A stretch of 64,000 nt of DNA from Phymatolithon calcareum (lineage: Eukaryota; Rhodophyta; Florideophyceae; Hapalidiales), in assembly GCA_977006965.1 (NCBI GenBank), contig OZ345364.1, positions 2,542,001 through 2,606,000 of the forward strand, read 5' to 3'. A model generated the notes under the pieces. The model worked only from the letters and a program-made list of their open reading frames with translations, did no database searches and had not been told where the DNA came from. Positions 51,776-62,059 of this stretch are shown one piece after another. The translations under genes were made by a program, and so were the position numbers. Position 1 is the stretch's first letter, and each line of letters starts with the position of its first letter.

Positions 51776-53329
51776 ATGGAGCTTGTCACCGTTTTAACTC
51801 CAGGTGCATTTAACGCTGTCAAATTCATCATTTTGTACCTGTTTGTGGACCATGTTATGGTTTGGGCAAAAGCGAAATTGAAGCGCTCTGTGAACGTGTC
51901 AGATCTAATCGATGCAATTCCGGTGCATATTGATTCCATCAAAGACAATGGTGGACGAACCACGATTTCAGGTATAATCAATAATTTGGTTTGGCTGCTG
52001 TATTTATTCCCCATGCAGCTTATTGCAAACACAGGCGGTCATGGCTTGCACCGCCAGAGAAGACGTGTTCTATTGCGAATCATGGGCAGGCTACTCGAGT
52101 ATATCTTCCCAATATTTCTTTTCGGGTCTCTATTTGCTCTGGAGTACGGTACAGGAGAAAAGTTTCGGTGCAAGCATGATGCTGTTCAATTTCAACCACC
52201 TGCGACTTATAATGGAATTTTTCAAGGATCTTTGGCATGTACTAGGCTGCAAAGTATTGAACAGCAAAAGGGTCCTGCCGTATCTATGCATGTCGAATAC
52301 TCTCGCTCTTATCTTCACAACGGCACTGTATACTGCGGGTGTGCTGAATGGACTGAAAAAGAGTGCATTTCGCAATACAATGCCAACAGTGTTTCACGTC
52401 AGATGGCAACATGGGAAACAACGATCGGCAGTCTGCAGCAGCCGAACAGCATAGACGTACTGGCCTCGAGAGTTCGAAAAATCTTGGAAGTCAGAAGAGA
52501 ATTTTCGTTCCCTACCGTCATCCCTTGGAAAGCTATCAATGACTCAGGGCAGGAAAAGCTCGATGTTTATTGCTATTATTACAGTGGCAAAACAAGGAAC
52601 AGTGCAGCGTGTATCCGGAGAAATGATAACAATATTGGCAATGTCCAGTCAAGAGACGTTCTCATGATAGCAGAAACGAACAGGTCACTGTCCCTGATCT
52701 ATACACCGGTGCCAAATGCAAACCAAAGTGACATGGCTACTCTCAGCGGCATAATCGACGGACCACGGTATTCACATGGATATCTTGTTCTAGTCTACCG
52801 AACTACATCAGAGAATATCCTTCGTGTTGGAACCTTCAACGGATCATTACTATTTGCGGGAATTTTTCAGACACTACTGTTCTACAGATTGTGGTCATGG
52901 AACGTCAATCTTGAGAGCAGTATTGCAGCAGAGTTCTCCAAGGTGATAACAGCTATCGCAGGAGTACGCCGAGAAGGAACAGGAACACTGACAACATGCT
53001 CTGGGACAGTCCTCACATTGAAAAACGGTGGCATCATCGCAAGCTTCTGTTTGCTTGCTCTACTGACTATGTCTTTTTGCTTATCGATTTCAACAACGCC
53101 TGAGAATCTGTGGTCCTTCTTTACCAGAGGAAAGGCGCTCGAGTCTGACGAATGGGCTATCAACGCTTTGTTATCGCAGACAATGCGCTTAGGAACTTTA
53201 TGGCAGGGAGATCCAGTTGAAGCAGTAACTATTCTAGAAAGGAACGGCAACCAGCTGAACATGAGCATCACAGATCCAGGAAATGCGGGAGTGACCTGCA
53301 ACCCAGCAGAGATTCCTCGTATTCCCTAG
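51776..53329 (+). CDS. multi-pass membrane protein of unknown family, copy B
   Basis: 517 aa, paralogue of 33227-34777. The same three N-terminal hydrophobic segments, large Cys- and sequon-containing loop and C-terminal membrane segment are present. By eye about 17 replacements and one codon insertion (GTFNGSLLFAG against GTFGESLFTG) separate the copies. Nearly all lie between residues 145 and 370, while the first 144 codons are identical even at the DNA level. Function unknown; cell surface location inferred. Confidence 0.7.
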   Translation: MELVTVLTPGAFNAVKFIILYLFVDHVMVWAKAKLKRSVNVSDLIDAIPVHIDSIKDNGGRTTISGIINNLVWLLYLFPMQLIANTGGHGLHRQRRRVLLRIMGRLLEYIFPIFLFGSLFALEYGTGEKFRCKHDAVQFQPPATYNGIFQGSLACTRLQSIEQQKGPAVSMHVEYSRSYLHNGTVYCGCAEWTEKECISQYNANSVSRQMATWETTIGSLQQPNSIDVLASRVRKILEVRREFSFPTVIPWKAINDSGQEKLDVYCYYYSGKTRNSAACIRRNDNNIGNVQSRDVLMIAETNRSLSLIYTPVPNANQSDMATLSGIIDGPRYSHGYLVLVYRTTSENILRVGTFNGSLLFAGIFQTLLFYRLWSWNVNLESSIAAEFSKVITAIAGVRREGTGTLTTCSGTVLTLKNGGIIASFCLLALLTMSFCLSISTTPENLWSFFTRGKALESDEWAINALLSQTMRLGTLWQGDPVEAVTILERNGNQLNMSITDPGNAGVTCNPAEIPRIP

Positions 53330-53455
53330 AGACTAGAGAAAAGAGATGTCGATTGTGCACAGGGATCCCAGAAGAATACATGTTATAAGGTGCCAACTTT
53401 CCTCAAGTTGGGACACATAGTCACATTCTCAATAAATCTAAATAATTACGAATGT
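53330..53455. other. 3' flank of the membrane-protein gene, copy B
   Basis: Contains the dispersed phrase TTCCTCAAGTTGGGACACA and CAATAAATC, the possible polyadenylation signal. It ends in the 14-bp LINE target duplication ATAATTACGAATGT (53442-53455). Confidence 0.4.
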
Positions 53456-53773
53456 TTTTTTTTGCAACTGTTTAGTTGTTTATTTGAAAGCCCTCATTAA
53501 CACTCCTAAGACTGTACAGGAGCAGCTTTTCGTAGCTTGTTCATTCTAGTATACCGCCTGGTCCCTAATACAGGGACTCGTCGTTTTCCATATTGTCAAT
53601 TATGGTGACGCTGTAGAGTAGTATGGAGTCTAATGCCTTTTCCGTTCTTATCATTTCTCCGGAGTCCAGTTCATACATTGTTTGGTTCATACGTATGGTC
53701 TCCAGGTGGCGCTCTGCTGCCGTTCCGAATGTATTCGATATTAGCGTCGTGCTCACTTGAGGGAACCTTCCGC
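53456..53773 (-). mobile_element. 5'-truncated LINE insertion, only in copy B
   Basis: 318 bp flanked by the 14-bp target duplication ATAATTACGAATGT (53442-53455 and 53774-53787). The plus strand starts with a poly-T run, so the LINE lies in minus orientation with its poly-A tail at 53456. The minus strand encodes the last 60 codons of an ORF2-like protein (RHLETIRMNQTMYELDSGEM) and a 3' UTR ending GGGCTTTCAAATAAA, like the other LINE tails. Copy A has the empty site at 34886. Confidence 0.92.
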
Positions 53774-53787
53774 ATAATTACGAATGT

Positions 53788-54647
53788 GCGCAAGGAACTA
53801 GTCGCCATATTCGTTCTGAAGTAGATCTCTGCGGGGGACTATCCCCTGATCGACAATCCCCTGCAAAGATAGACAAAATTGCTTCATTTGTTTTCTCCTC
53901 TGTCGCAATACTTGAAACGTACAGCGGACTCTGAGGTACCTCGCAAAAGGTACCACGGGGCTCTCTGATAATCATCCGTTATTGAAAGGTCATGCGGCAC
54001 GGCTCGCGCAGAAATGCGTTTGGAAGCTATTGGCGCAAACTTAAGACGGGGTTCATCGGATTGTCGATTTATCTTCAAATGAACTAAAAACTGCTAACTT
54101 GACTACTCTGCAAACCTGTAGTCTAGTTTTGGCTTTTATTGCCGTCCTGACGGACAGAAATCTCCCAACCGCCCAAGAGGTGACCTAATATGTTGCTGGG
54201 CGCCTTACGGAGGGCTTCTCTTGCGTGTTATTCCGTTCCGTGTCGTGCACACGGCACAGAATTGGACTGCTTTACGACACATACAGTACTGTCATTTGTA
54301 AGACTTGTTACGCACAGATATCTACCAGATGAGGACAAATGATGATCCCTATTCCCAGACAGACGTTGACCATTCACGTCCCATTGCAAACAAACAAAAG
54401 ACCACCCCACAGTACGTCGAGTACTGTGATTTTGCGAACTTTTATCTTCGAGAAAATTCATTTTGGAGTAAAGGATACTTCAGTACATCTTGAAGATGGC
54501 TCGCCACCTTCTCGGTACACAAAAGCCGCCCGGAGTATTCCTTCAAGGTTTCATTTAGCCTCCAGTTAGAGCATCAAACAACAACAGAGTCACCATACCT
54601 CTCCACGGCTCCTCTAAATCCCCCCATCGCACTAGTGACTTCATTTC
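53788..54647. other. stretch between membrane-protein and F-box genes, copy B
   Basis: Paralogous to 34900-35773. The plus-strand frame open in A is interrupted by TAA near 54043 here. No other gene. Confidence 0.4.
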
Positions 54648-55547
54648 TCACACGTCCTTAAGATCAGCACCTTCCATCTTGCGAATACCGAGTCCTATTC
54701 GCGCAGCCATCGCATTTACGGCCGCGCGTTCGGGGCCTTCAGCTATCTCAGAGAGCTTGACCATATCAGTGAATCGATATCTTGTGCCCCAGCGATTATT
54801 AAACTGGGCGGATACGGAGCGCAACTGTTGTCCAGGGGCCTCAACAGCAACCGATCTGTACTTAAAATACTTGCGAGCGTTCGTGAATGAGATGTACGCG
54901 AAAGGCTCGAGTGCGCGGCACGGCGTGCAAATGGGTAGCCTGTCAAAGAGTTCGTAGGCAACGGAACGAACGCCCGCCTTCCCGCAATGTGCACAAACAC
55001 GCTCGCGATACTTTTTGTAGTACGTTCGATATGCATCTACGACCTTCCGCTGCCACTTTTCACGCCGCGCTGAGCCCGGAGGACACGCTTGCACTTTTGC
55101 ATGGAGTTTCGCTTCGCGCTCCAACATGTGCCTCGCAGGTGCAAGCTTTTCAGTGTTCAGCAGTCCAACGCGCTCGCAAAGGCACTTCCATACCTCGTAA
55201 TCGTCCACAGTGGAACGCCAAGACCGGCACACTTGCGCCACACGTCCCAATGACTTAACGCCGAGCTGCGAGAAGATTTTCGGAAGTACGTCCGATGGCA
55301 GCTGTGGTGCGACGACCGTCGGTGCACTAGCGCTGCGCGCGCGCTTCTTTGTCGGCGATGCGACGTCGCTTTTGTATGCCTCTTCGGCTATAGAGTATTG
55401 CGAAGCAGCGGCTTCGGCCGGACGCTTCCGGCTCGGAGATGAAGCGGGGCCATCATCAACAGCTCGCCTGCCGATGGGCATGTGGTTCTTCGTTTCGGTC
55501 GTTCCTGCGGGCAAGGCTTGGTTATTCTCTATGCGGTGTTCTCCCAT
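54648..55547 (-). CDS. F-box protein with C-terminal zinc-binding motif, copy B
   Basis: 299 aa from the ATG at 55547 (MGEHRIENN). An in-frame TGA lies 75-80 bp upstream, so it cannot use the longer start available in A. The F-box (LPSDVLPKIFSQLGVKSLGR) and both C-x2-C pairs (VCAHCG, ICTPCR) are kept. About 15 replacements separate it from copy A, spread over the N-terminus, the region next to the zinc site (PFAYISF for PFAYIAL) and the C-terminal domain (SAQFNNRWGTRYRF for SVQFTYRWGTIYRF). Probable SCF substrate receptor; target unknown. Confidence 0.85.
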   Translation of the reverse strand: MGEHRIENNQALPAGTTETKNHMPIGRRAVDDGPASSPSRKRPAEAAASQYSIAEEAYKSDVASPTKKRARSASAPTVVAPQLPSDVLPKIFSQLGVKSLGRVAQVCRSWRSTVDDYEVWKCLCERVGLLNTEKLAPARHMLEREAKLHAKVQACPPGSARREKWQRKVVDAYRTYYKKYRERVCAHCGKAGVRSVAYELFDRLPICTPCRALEPFAYISFTNARKYFKYRSVAVEAPGQQLRSVSAQFNNRWGTRYRFTDMVKLSEIAEGPERAAVNAMAARIGLGIRKMEGADLKDV

Positions 55548-55669
55548 TGCTAGGGATTGGCGCTTGAACAAATGCTGAGGCGTCCGAGTTGCCACCTGCT
55601 CTTTGAAGAGGGGCGTCCAGGGCTTCTTCTGTGGGGGACGTCAATCCAGAAATTGGGTACTGTACTGTA

Positions 55670-55829
55670 GTTGAGATCAATAGGAAGCAGGTGCATCCTG
55701 ATCCAGAAGACCGCAAAGGTCTATCTGTAATACGTGTAAGATTATCATAAAAGCAGTCTGAGTCGCATTCATTTGATTCCAGAAAAGAATTAGGGTGCAT
55801 GCACTCTCCAAATTAGGCCAATCCGTGAG
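55670..55829. repeat. segment inverted relative to copy A
   Basis: Reverse complement of 36787-36949. In B it is bounded by GTACTGTACTGTA on the left and GAGTACTGTATCAG on the right, short inverted sequences that could have supported the flip. Confidence 0.9.
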
Positions 55830-57520
55830 TACTGTATCAGCTTGCAGCGAGATGGTATGATATGCGGATGTCGGAAGGTTGAACAAGCTCCTTTGCCGCT
55901 CGCAAAGGAGCTTGGAACTGCGGAGTTCTCGCTCCCGTTCAAGTACGGGTACCCAAGCTCTATTAGCCTCAGAACTCTACACTACAATTGAAGAAGTCGA
56001 AAATAATCTACCTAGCTCCACCAGCCTGTCCATTGCATGCTTACCAGGCCATTCTGTAGATTTTCTTTCTTTTGCAATAGAGGACGGAAAATCAACTGCG
56101 AGCAAACTTAGAAAATATTTGATGTTCTTCTCCTTCAGTGCGGTGTATTTGAAACTGATGAACACAGGACAATGAGCCTGCGAAAAAGCAACCAATGCAC
56201 CGCAGGCCATTACTTCCGAATAATAAACTTTCCGGGACTCTTTGTCATTTCTTGACATCAGCCCTCGGATATGACCAAGTAATCTGAAAGGTTCACTCGG
56301 TGTGTAACTGTGTCATCAAAGATTCCGCTCATTGAGAAATGTCAGGCCCTTCCGTGCAGGGAGCACCAAAGTACTAGCTCCTTTTTGTGCCCGCTTTGCC
56401 GAAAACTATGCACCTAGTGTAAATCTCGGGATGCTTCAGTATGTCGAAGAGCCGCTGACATCGATGCACAGAATCTGTACCTGACACATGCCGTGCAAGC
56501 CCTGCGAAACTTCGAGCGAAGATTCCTTTGCTCAGCCTTGTTGGCTCTGCACTGAAGAGCAGTACCCTGGTAGAGAAAAATCCTCGCCTGAGGATCTTTG
56601 CTGTCGTTCGTGGACCAAATCCAAGCTAGCGGTCCAGCTATGTTTTTCCCTCCTTTTCAATCCGTTCTTAATCGCCTTCCTTGTGGTGCGTCCTTGTGGT
56701 GCATGCTTAACGTCTCACCGTAGCTTCCTGTAGTTCTTTTCTCAGATCGTTTTATGGTGCAGAAGGCAATTTAACCGATTCAAAGTACCATGGGGACCAA
56801 CTTCAACTATTGACCATCTACTATGGACTATCCACGATAGACTACCCAAGATCAACTATCGAAATTGATCAACGATGACCAAGAAAATCTTCTTCTTGAT
56901 TCCAACCTTGACACAGCACCTGAACCACGCTCACATGGCCAACACTATGGTCGCCACTGGAATTTCAGACTCTACACCTAGCTGTTGCCGAATAGTTCGG
57001 AATGGCTTCCATTGGAGGTCATTCCGAACGAGCGCATCTTATAAACAACAGAAAGATTAACTCAACTATATTTACATTCTGGCTGAATGATAAAGGCTAG
57101 TATTCTAAATAGTTTAACCGCTTCTATATGCTTCGAGCGATGGGGTCGAAGAACTGGAAGGAAAAGGTGCTCGTCGCTTTTTGGATTGCTTGTGCTTTCT
57201 GTTCGATCGGCGAAGAGAATATCGAATAGTATTCCGTCGATGGTTGTACAATTTCCTTGTACCAATAGCTGGACGCTCGTACATGCAGTGATGCCCAGGA
57301 TAAACAAATGTAGAGGAAGGCATTGGAAACCTGAGATATGAGCACGGCCATCTAGCGAACACATCTGCCTGGTCGATGTATCCGTTTCCGATGCGGACAC
57401 TCCCAGATACGTCTTTTCGATAACTTAAACCGCCCCCTGCTTGCGCAGGTGAAAGTATTGTTTCTTGTCTCCTGGATTGAGCTACAGGGGGGTCATGATA
57501 TAGTGCCACCCAGAGTCAGA
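55830..57520. other. stretch without confident gene, copy B
   Basis: Includes the conserved hairpin 55884-55896/55902-55914 and a plus-strand frame 55879-56175 (VENNLPSSTSLSI, FLSFAIEDGKSTASKLRKYL) that stays open here but not in A. No domain. The rest is collinear with 37346-39040. Confidence 0.4.
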
Positions 57521-57580
57521 CCCCCAAACAGGGGTTGCGCCAATTCCATTGTTTGAGATTGCAGTCCCGGGTGAAATTTA

Positions 57581-57915
57581 TCAATTTAATTGCTCCGTTT
57601 TGTTTGCAGCAATTCGCATTGCAATTGGAAGGCTTCCTACAATATAGACATCAATACTAAGATAGCTGTTCATCGCCTTTTCACGTTCCTTGAGCTTCAT
57701 ACCATTGACGATTGAACTGTGAACGACGACCCGGATCTCAACTTCTCGACAAGAACGGCTCGGTATATCTCTAGCAAATGTTCTTCGCTTCCACCTCCAA
57801 TGCAATGCTTGAGATGATTGTACGGGTTGGAGAACCCAGTACCCTTTTCGAAGAAAAACTCACTTTCTCCGGGACGCTGATCACTCTTTGAGCAGAGATA
57901 GACGCAAAATGGCAC
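57581..57915 (-). pseudogene. hAT transposase N-terminal fragment
   Basis: Two overlapping frames (57697-57915 and 57581-57805) together match the BED finger and the following helices of hAT transposases (LCSKSDQRPGE then EKGTGFSNPYNHLKHC, with the KAMNSYLSIDVYIVGSLPI segment). They are frameshifted against each other and lack the catalytic core, so no active enzyme is encoded. Confidence 0.7.
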
Positions 57916-58574
57916 ATTCCGTCGAGTTAGGCCTACTTGACGCGAGTGTATATCACGGGTTTGTTCTCAAATGAGCTTCATCAGCAGCTGCACAACTTGT
58001 TTCTGCTTTGGTGTCGGTGAAGGTAGTGTCATCGCTAGTACAGCGGAATGTGCTGGAACGTTGAACGAGGTCTGGTAGATGGGTTGGACTCGTCTGTGAA
58101 GGGCAATGCGTGAGAATTTCAGAGAAGGCTGATAGGTTTCAAATCAAGAGATCTAATGCTATCCCTTTTATACTTGAGATTGAACCATCGTGACTGCTGG
58201 ACTCTAATCGTAGCTAAAGACATTCAAGCCGTTGTTCTGTATCTGGCTGGTAAATTGATCGATACAGCTAAGTAGATGATAGCAATGAATAGGCCCATTG
58301 TTGAAACCGTTTGGAGTCCAACGGCTCAATCTCGTCTTTATGTAACATAGCAAGAAGTAGCCATGGCCCAAGTTTCATAGATGTTTTGATGGCATGCAGA
58401 ACGTACTCTGGGTATTACTAGAACAAAAACCACGTACTGGACATAAGGTAAGTACGTTGATTCTTGCATCCGATTATTGTGCTGTGTCTAATGTTCATCT
58501 ACGTACTCTGGGTATTATTGAACAAAGACCACGTACTGAACGTGAGGTGAGTACGTTGATTCCCTCAACATTCT

Positions 58575-58611
58575 GCTTTACTCCCCCCCCCCCCCCCCAT
58601 AACATTCCCCT
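58575..58611. repeat. MITE family 1 end with expanded C-run
   Basis: TTTACT followed by 16 C and ATAACATTCCCCTG matches the last 27 bp of MITE family 1, in which the run is 7 C. This is a nested or captured MITE end inside the hAT derivative. Confidence 0.75.
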
Positions 58612-58769
58612 GCTCCAATGCTCATCTACTTCGATCCTCAGTATTAGGTGCGACCAATTCGAATTGCAATTCAGTTCGAAGAACCAATTTGGGTGGAATT
58701 GGGAAAAATTGCAATTAAATTGATAGCAATGGAATTGGCGCAACCCCTGCCCCCAAATGCTGTTCTGTT

Positions 58770-59144
58770 TCAAGATTGGCAGTAATGAGTTAAATAGGCC
58801 CTAATATTTATTACGGCGCTCAAAGCTTTTTTTCGTGCGACGAGTGTGCCAAGGTCTATGAGCTGATGCACCGCGGTGCAGTTTGGGGGTGAGTTCAGGA
58901 TGGTAATAAGTAATTTCAAATCGTTATCAAAAAACGCAAGCAGGTGGTCCTTAGTGTATCTATACGGACCCGCTTCAAAAAACATAAAAATAGTGCCATG
59001 CCCCAAGGGGTGGGCACTACTCAATGTATCCCTCGTGCACTTTATCCATTCCTCCTTCGTGAACCATGGCATATTCTGTTCTTCTGCCCATGCTATTGCC
59101 ATTCTCGACGACTTTTGTAGGGCTTGGTGGCTTTTTGCTGTCAA
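58770..59144 (-). CDS. coding-like frame, copy B only, function unknown
   Basis: 124 codons with protein-like composition (PWFTKEEWIKCTRDTLSSAH, YTKDHLLAFFDNDLKLLITI), ending TGA 21 bp from the hAT insertion. The frame has no strong ATG; an in-frame stop lies about 60 bp upstream. In copy A the same stretch is broken by a 17-bp insertion and a 13-bp deletion. It may be the decayed C-terminus of a transposon or host protein. Confidence 0.3.
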   Translation of the reverse strand: MTAKSHQALQKSSRMAIAWAEEQNMPWFTKEEWIKCTRDTLSSAHPLGHGTIFMFFEAGPYRYTKDHLLAFFDNDLKLLITILNSPPNCTAVHQLIDLGTLVARKKALSAVINIRAYLTHYCQS

Positions 59145-60207
59145 TAGGATGTGGTCAGCGAGTAGATCGATTCACGACTCACGTCGACATCTTGTCCAGC
59201 ACTTATCTGACTCACTCGACCAAGAAATGGTGAAGTACAGGACAGTATGAGACTCGGGGGAGCATTGGAGACTCCTCAGTGCACAATAAATCGTTGTTGG
59301 GCTGCTACAGTACACTGAGTGCAGCGCCGTATGATGTCGTCAAGGTGACAAGTAATGAGCGGCGGGGTAATAATTTCTTATTTTAATTCATGAAAGAACA
59401 CAATTTGTTCATTTAAAAATGAACAAATTGGGTGTGCGCAGTACACTGCGCACATCTTAGTCTCAAGCGATTGCAAGAATGTGAATGATTTCGAATTACA
59501 AAATATTGAGTATAAAAAAAGTGGATGAGAGAATAGCTGTAACCACAGGGTGTCGAAAGGGAGAAGTCCATGCTTTGCGTGGCAAGGTCTACAGTATATA
59601 AAGAAGGCAAAGGCTGTTGTAAAACCTTGGTTAACAACTCCCCAAGAAGAGAGGACGATGGGATGGGTCGCGGCCTTTTTGAAATATTTGTTGGGAGCCC
59701 AGAAAAAAGACCGTTTAGAGATCTCAAACGTTCGCGCATGAGGAAAGTAAAACTGTAATGACTTTGCTTCAGACTGACGAGTCAGTCTTACGCGAAGTCT
59801 ACAGACGACGTCAGGTTCATGCGATTGTGTTGCGACTGCACAAAGCTACCGTAGAAAAGGGGCGTTTTAATTGGTTAACCCTTTCCCAGAGCAATATCAC
59901 AAGCGAAGCCCATCGTCTGTAAATTCAATTATAATTTTCTCTCGGGTCGTGTGATTGGCCAGCGTAAATAGATTCCTCAATTTCTTAAACTACCTTGTGG
60001 AAGATCACCGCTTTGTTTGAGATATGTTTGAGATATCTTTCAAAATAGTAAAAGAAAAACAGTGTTTTTAATAGATATCGTACTGAAACTCCACCACATC
60101 GGGGAAGCACAACAGCATTTGGGCCTAAACAAACCAAATAAATGTCGGGCCAAAATGCTGACATGCTCCCCCAGTGCATTTCGTAATGGAATTCCATTCC
60201 TACTGTA
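59145..60207. other. right part of copy B, no confident gene
   Basis: Collinear with 39480-40545. Palindromes near 59403-59430 (perfect here, one mismatch in A) and 59436-59455 (GTGCGCAG/CTGCGCAC), and AGACTGACGAGTCAGTCT near 59771. No gene. Confidence 0.45.
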
Positions 60208-60557
60208 CAGTGTGCAATGAACCGTTTCTATTTCTGTAACATATAAGCTGGTCCAGAATCCAAATCAAGTCGCATGCGACTTGAATTTTCCGGTGCTGTG
60301 CTGTGGCCTGGGTTCCAGTCGGCCCGCAAATAAGTCGACATATGATAAAGTTGCATAAACCTCATGATCATCATGAGATACAGTAAGGCTGGTGTCGACG
60401 ATTGTCGGACTTCGCGCTGTGTTCGTCCGCATCACCACAACATCTGATCGAGCTGGGGATGCTCCAGCGCCCCGGCAAAAGTCGCGAGCACGCTCGGCAC
60501 TGTACTGTATGAAGTTCAATATCATGATCATACAGTGTCAACTTCATCATGACGTTA
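60208..60557. other. B-specific 350-bp segment with palindromes
   Basis: Absent from copy A, where the flanks join directly (40541-40550). Contains the palindromes 60265-60284 and 60361-60377 and several TACAGTG/CACTGTA motifs (60205, 60517, 60532) near both ends, which could be diverged terminal inverted repeats. No gene. Confidence 0.45.
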
Positions 60558-60618
60558 GTGTATGTTTGATCAATCATCAGGCAGCCGACTTTGTGTGCAC
60601 GATGACGTCGCTATGATA

Positions 60619-60984
60619 CAGTGCAATGCGTGCTGCTTCAGTGCCCTAAATGCGAAGCAGCTTTTATCATGAAAAGGAGGCGCCATCCCTCTTCATCCAA
60701 GCGGACTCATCATTCCATCATACGTATCCATTGTGACCCAAGGTCCCACGGCCGGGCCCGGCCCGGCACGGCACGGCACAGCGTTAACACGGCAGAGAAA
60801 TTTACAGAAAAAATCGGTCAGGACAATTTCTAACTTTAACTTCCGTGTCGTTTCATGCAGCGTCGATCCCGGTCATGGACAGAGTCTGAATTATTAGCAA
60901 AATTATATTTCGGTACAACAGTGCAAAAACGTGGACTATGTCAATAGAACGCAGGATTAAAAAGTGTGTCAGTGACTGCGGCGT
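60619..60984. other. spacer after copy B
   Basis: Contains a short GC-rich repeat (GGCCCGGCCCGGCACGGCAC near 60752) and no gene. The tandem gene unit starts near 60985. Confidence 0.5.
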
Positions 60985-61292
60985 CATGCGTGTTTTTTAG
61001 ATAAATCAAAGCTTCAATTTACGACTTCCGTCAGGCTCGTCAGTGAAGACTGCGTCAGGGGGACGGCGCTCCGACGATTCGTTCCCGTTTAGCGAAACGT
61101 GTTGGCAGAACGCACCAATGGAACAACTGTTCAAATCCCCCACCCAAACAAACCCGAGTGTAACTTTACTCATGACATACGCCCTCAGCCCGCCCGCCTA
61201 CTGTTCTTCCATAGAGACCTGCAGTACCGACCAGAGACGACAACCTTTTGTGAAGGGCGAAGCATCCACAAGCAAGGCGACTAGTAATCAAG

Positions 61293-61930
61293 ATGGTGTC
61301 AGCGAATGAGAAGACGCTGAAGACGATGGCGTATGCCGTCATCGCCCTTTGCTGCATAATTGGTAAGCTCTTGCGTCCCCTTTGCATTTTCCCGTGCGTG
61401 CATTTACCGCGTAAAGCGCAGACTAATAGTTCCTGTCCTGTCCTGTCCTGTCCTGTCCTGTCCTGCCCTGTCCTTGTGCAGTGTTCGGAAATGCCAGCCA
61501 GCACTGCTCGAAAAAGTCCAGCATTGGGGACATTCTCGGAATCCCAGGTGAAGCGATCGAGTGCGGAAAGTACGTCAAGGCGACGGTCGCATTTGGTGTC
61601 ATTGGATTTATCATCGCCGCCGTTATGCTTGTGTTGTGGTTCATCGCCGACGAGTTTGCGGCGAAATTATGTCTTCCGGTGTCGAACTTTTTATTTGCCT
61701 GGCTCGGTGTGGGTGAAGCGCTGATCTTGCAGACGGGTGTAGGGCTGGCCTTGCAGACGGCTATTATGTTTCTACTTGGATGCACTATCTTCTTTGTTGC
61801 GGTTGTGTTTGCATTGCTTCTTTCGGTTTACAATTGGAATAATGCCAATTATTCCATAAAACTTGTGTCCGAGGTCAAGACCCCCGCCTCTGTCGACGCA
61901 CCGCCGGGTTTGCAGGAGGAGCAGGCATGA
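61293..61930 (+). CDS. four-TM membrane protein, tandem copy 1 (two exons)
   Basis: Exon 1 61293-61362 and exon 2 61482-61930 join across a GT-AG intron of 119 nt (GTAAGC...TTGTGCAG), giving 172 aa. Exon 1 encodes MVSANEKTLKTMAYAVIALC and so the first hydrophobic segment. Exon 2 holds the segments VAFGVIGFIIAAVMLVLWFI, LCLPVSNFLFAWLGVGEALI and FLLGCTIFFVAVVFALLLSV, then a charged tail ending PPGLQEEQA. The layout resembles tetraspan/MARVEL-like proteins but without a diagnostic motif. The loop between segments 3 and 4 contains an internal duplication (TTGCAGACGG twice in the DNA). The intron carries a TCCTG microsatellite. Confidence 0.78.
61433..61472. repeat. (TCCTG)n microsatellite in intron
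   Basis: About seven pentanucleotide units just upstream of the 3' splice site of tandem copy 1; tandem copy 2 has about three. It doubles as the polypyrimidine tract. Confidence 0.9.
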
Positions 61931-61939
61931 ATGAAGTGA

Positions 61940-62001
61940 GAGTAAGTAAGTAAGTAAGAAAGTACTGTATGGAAGGAAGGAAGGAAGGAAGGAAGGAAGG
62001 A
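61940..62001. repeat. (GTAA)n and (GGAA)n microsatellites, unit 1
   Basis: GAGAGTAAGTAAGTAAGTAAG followed by about seven GGAA units in the 3' flank of the gene. The matching run in unit 2 is at about 63047-63076. Confidence 0.9.
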
Positions 62002-62059
62002 ATGTATATTTACCGTCTTTGTTTAGCGCGAATTTCCGCCCGCTGCACTCACCACGCTT

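Larger units (their letters stand above)
57529..58749 (-). mobile_element. hAT deletion derivative with 8-bp TSD, copy B only
   Basis: 1221 bp. Perfect 23-bp terminal inverted repeats starting CAGGGGTTGCGCCAATTCC. The target duplication CCCCCAAA occupies 57521-57528 and 58750-58757. The minus strand keeps a fragment of a BED-domain region (FEKGTGFSNPYNHL, GGGSEEHLLEIYRA) related to the autonomous hAT at 21.5 kb (FEKGTGYTNPYSHL), but the ends differ, so it belongs to another hAT family. It also contains two diverged 100-bp tandem units (58402 and 58501, ACGTACTCTGGGTATTA) and the end of MITE family 1. Confidence 0.93.
47270..60618 (+). repeat. segmental duplication copy B (13.3 kb)
   Basis: Direct-orientation partner of 28556-40974. 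B-specific events are a 5'-truncated LINE (53456-53773), a hAT derivative (57529-58749), a hairpin duplication (51293-51341) and about 350 bp at 60208-60557 that are absent from A. It lacks the A-specific MITEs, SINE and 39-kb palindrome. Confidence 0.95.

Noticed and set aside
28556-60618. One giant transposon with duplicated ends
   Set aside because: The duplicated blocks contain several unrelated genes, begin inside a gene 3' end and have no terminal motif or target duplication.
61433-61472. Coding TCCTG repeat (reading through the intron of tandem copy 1)
   Set aside because: Clear GT-AG boundaries with phase-consistent exons in both tandem copies make it intronic.
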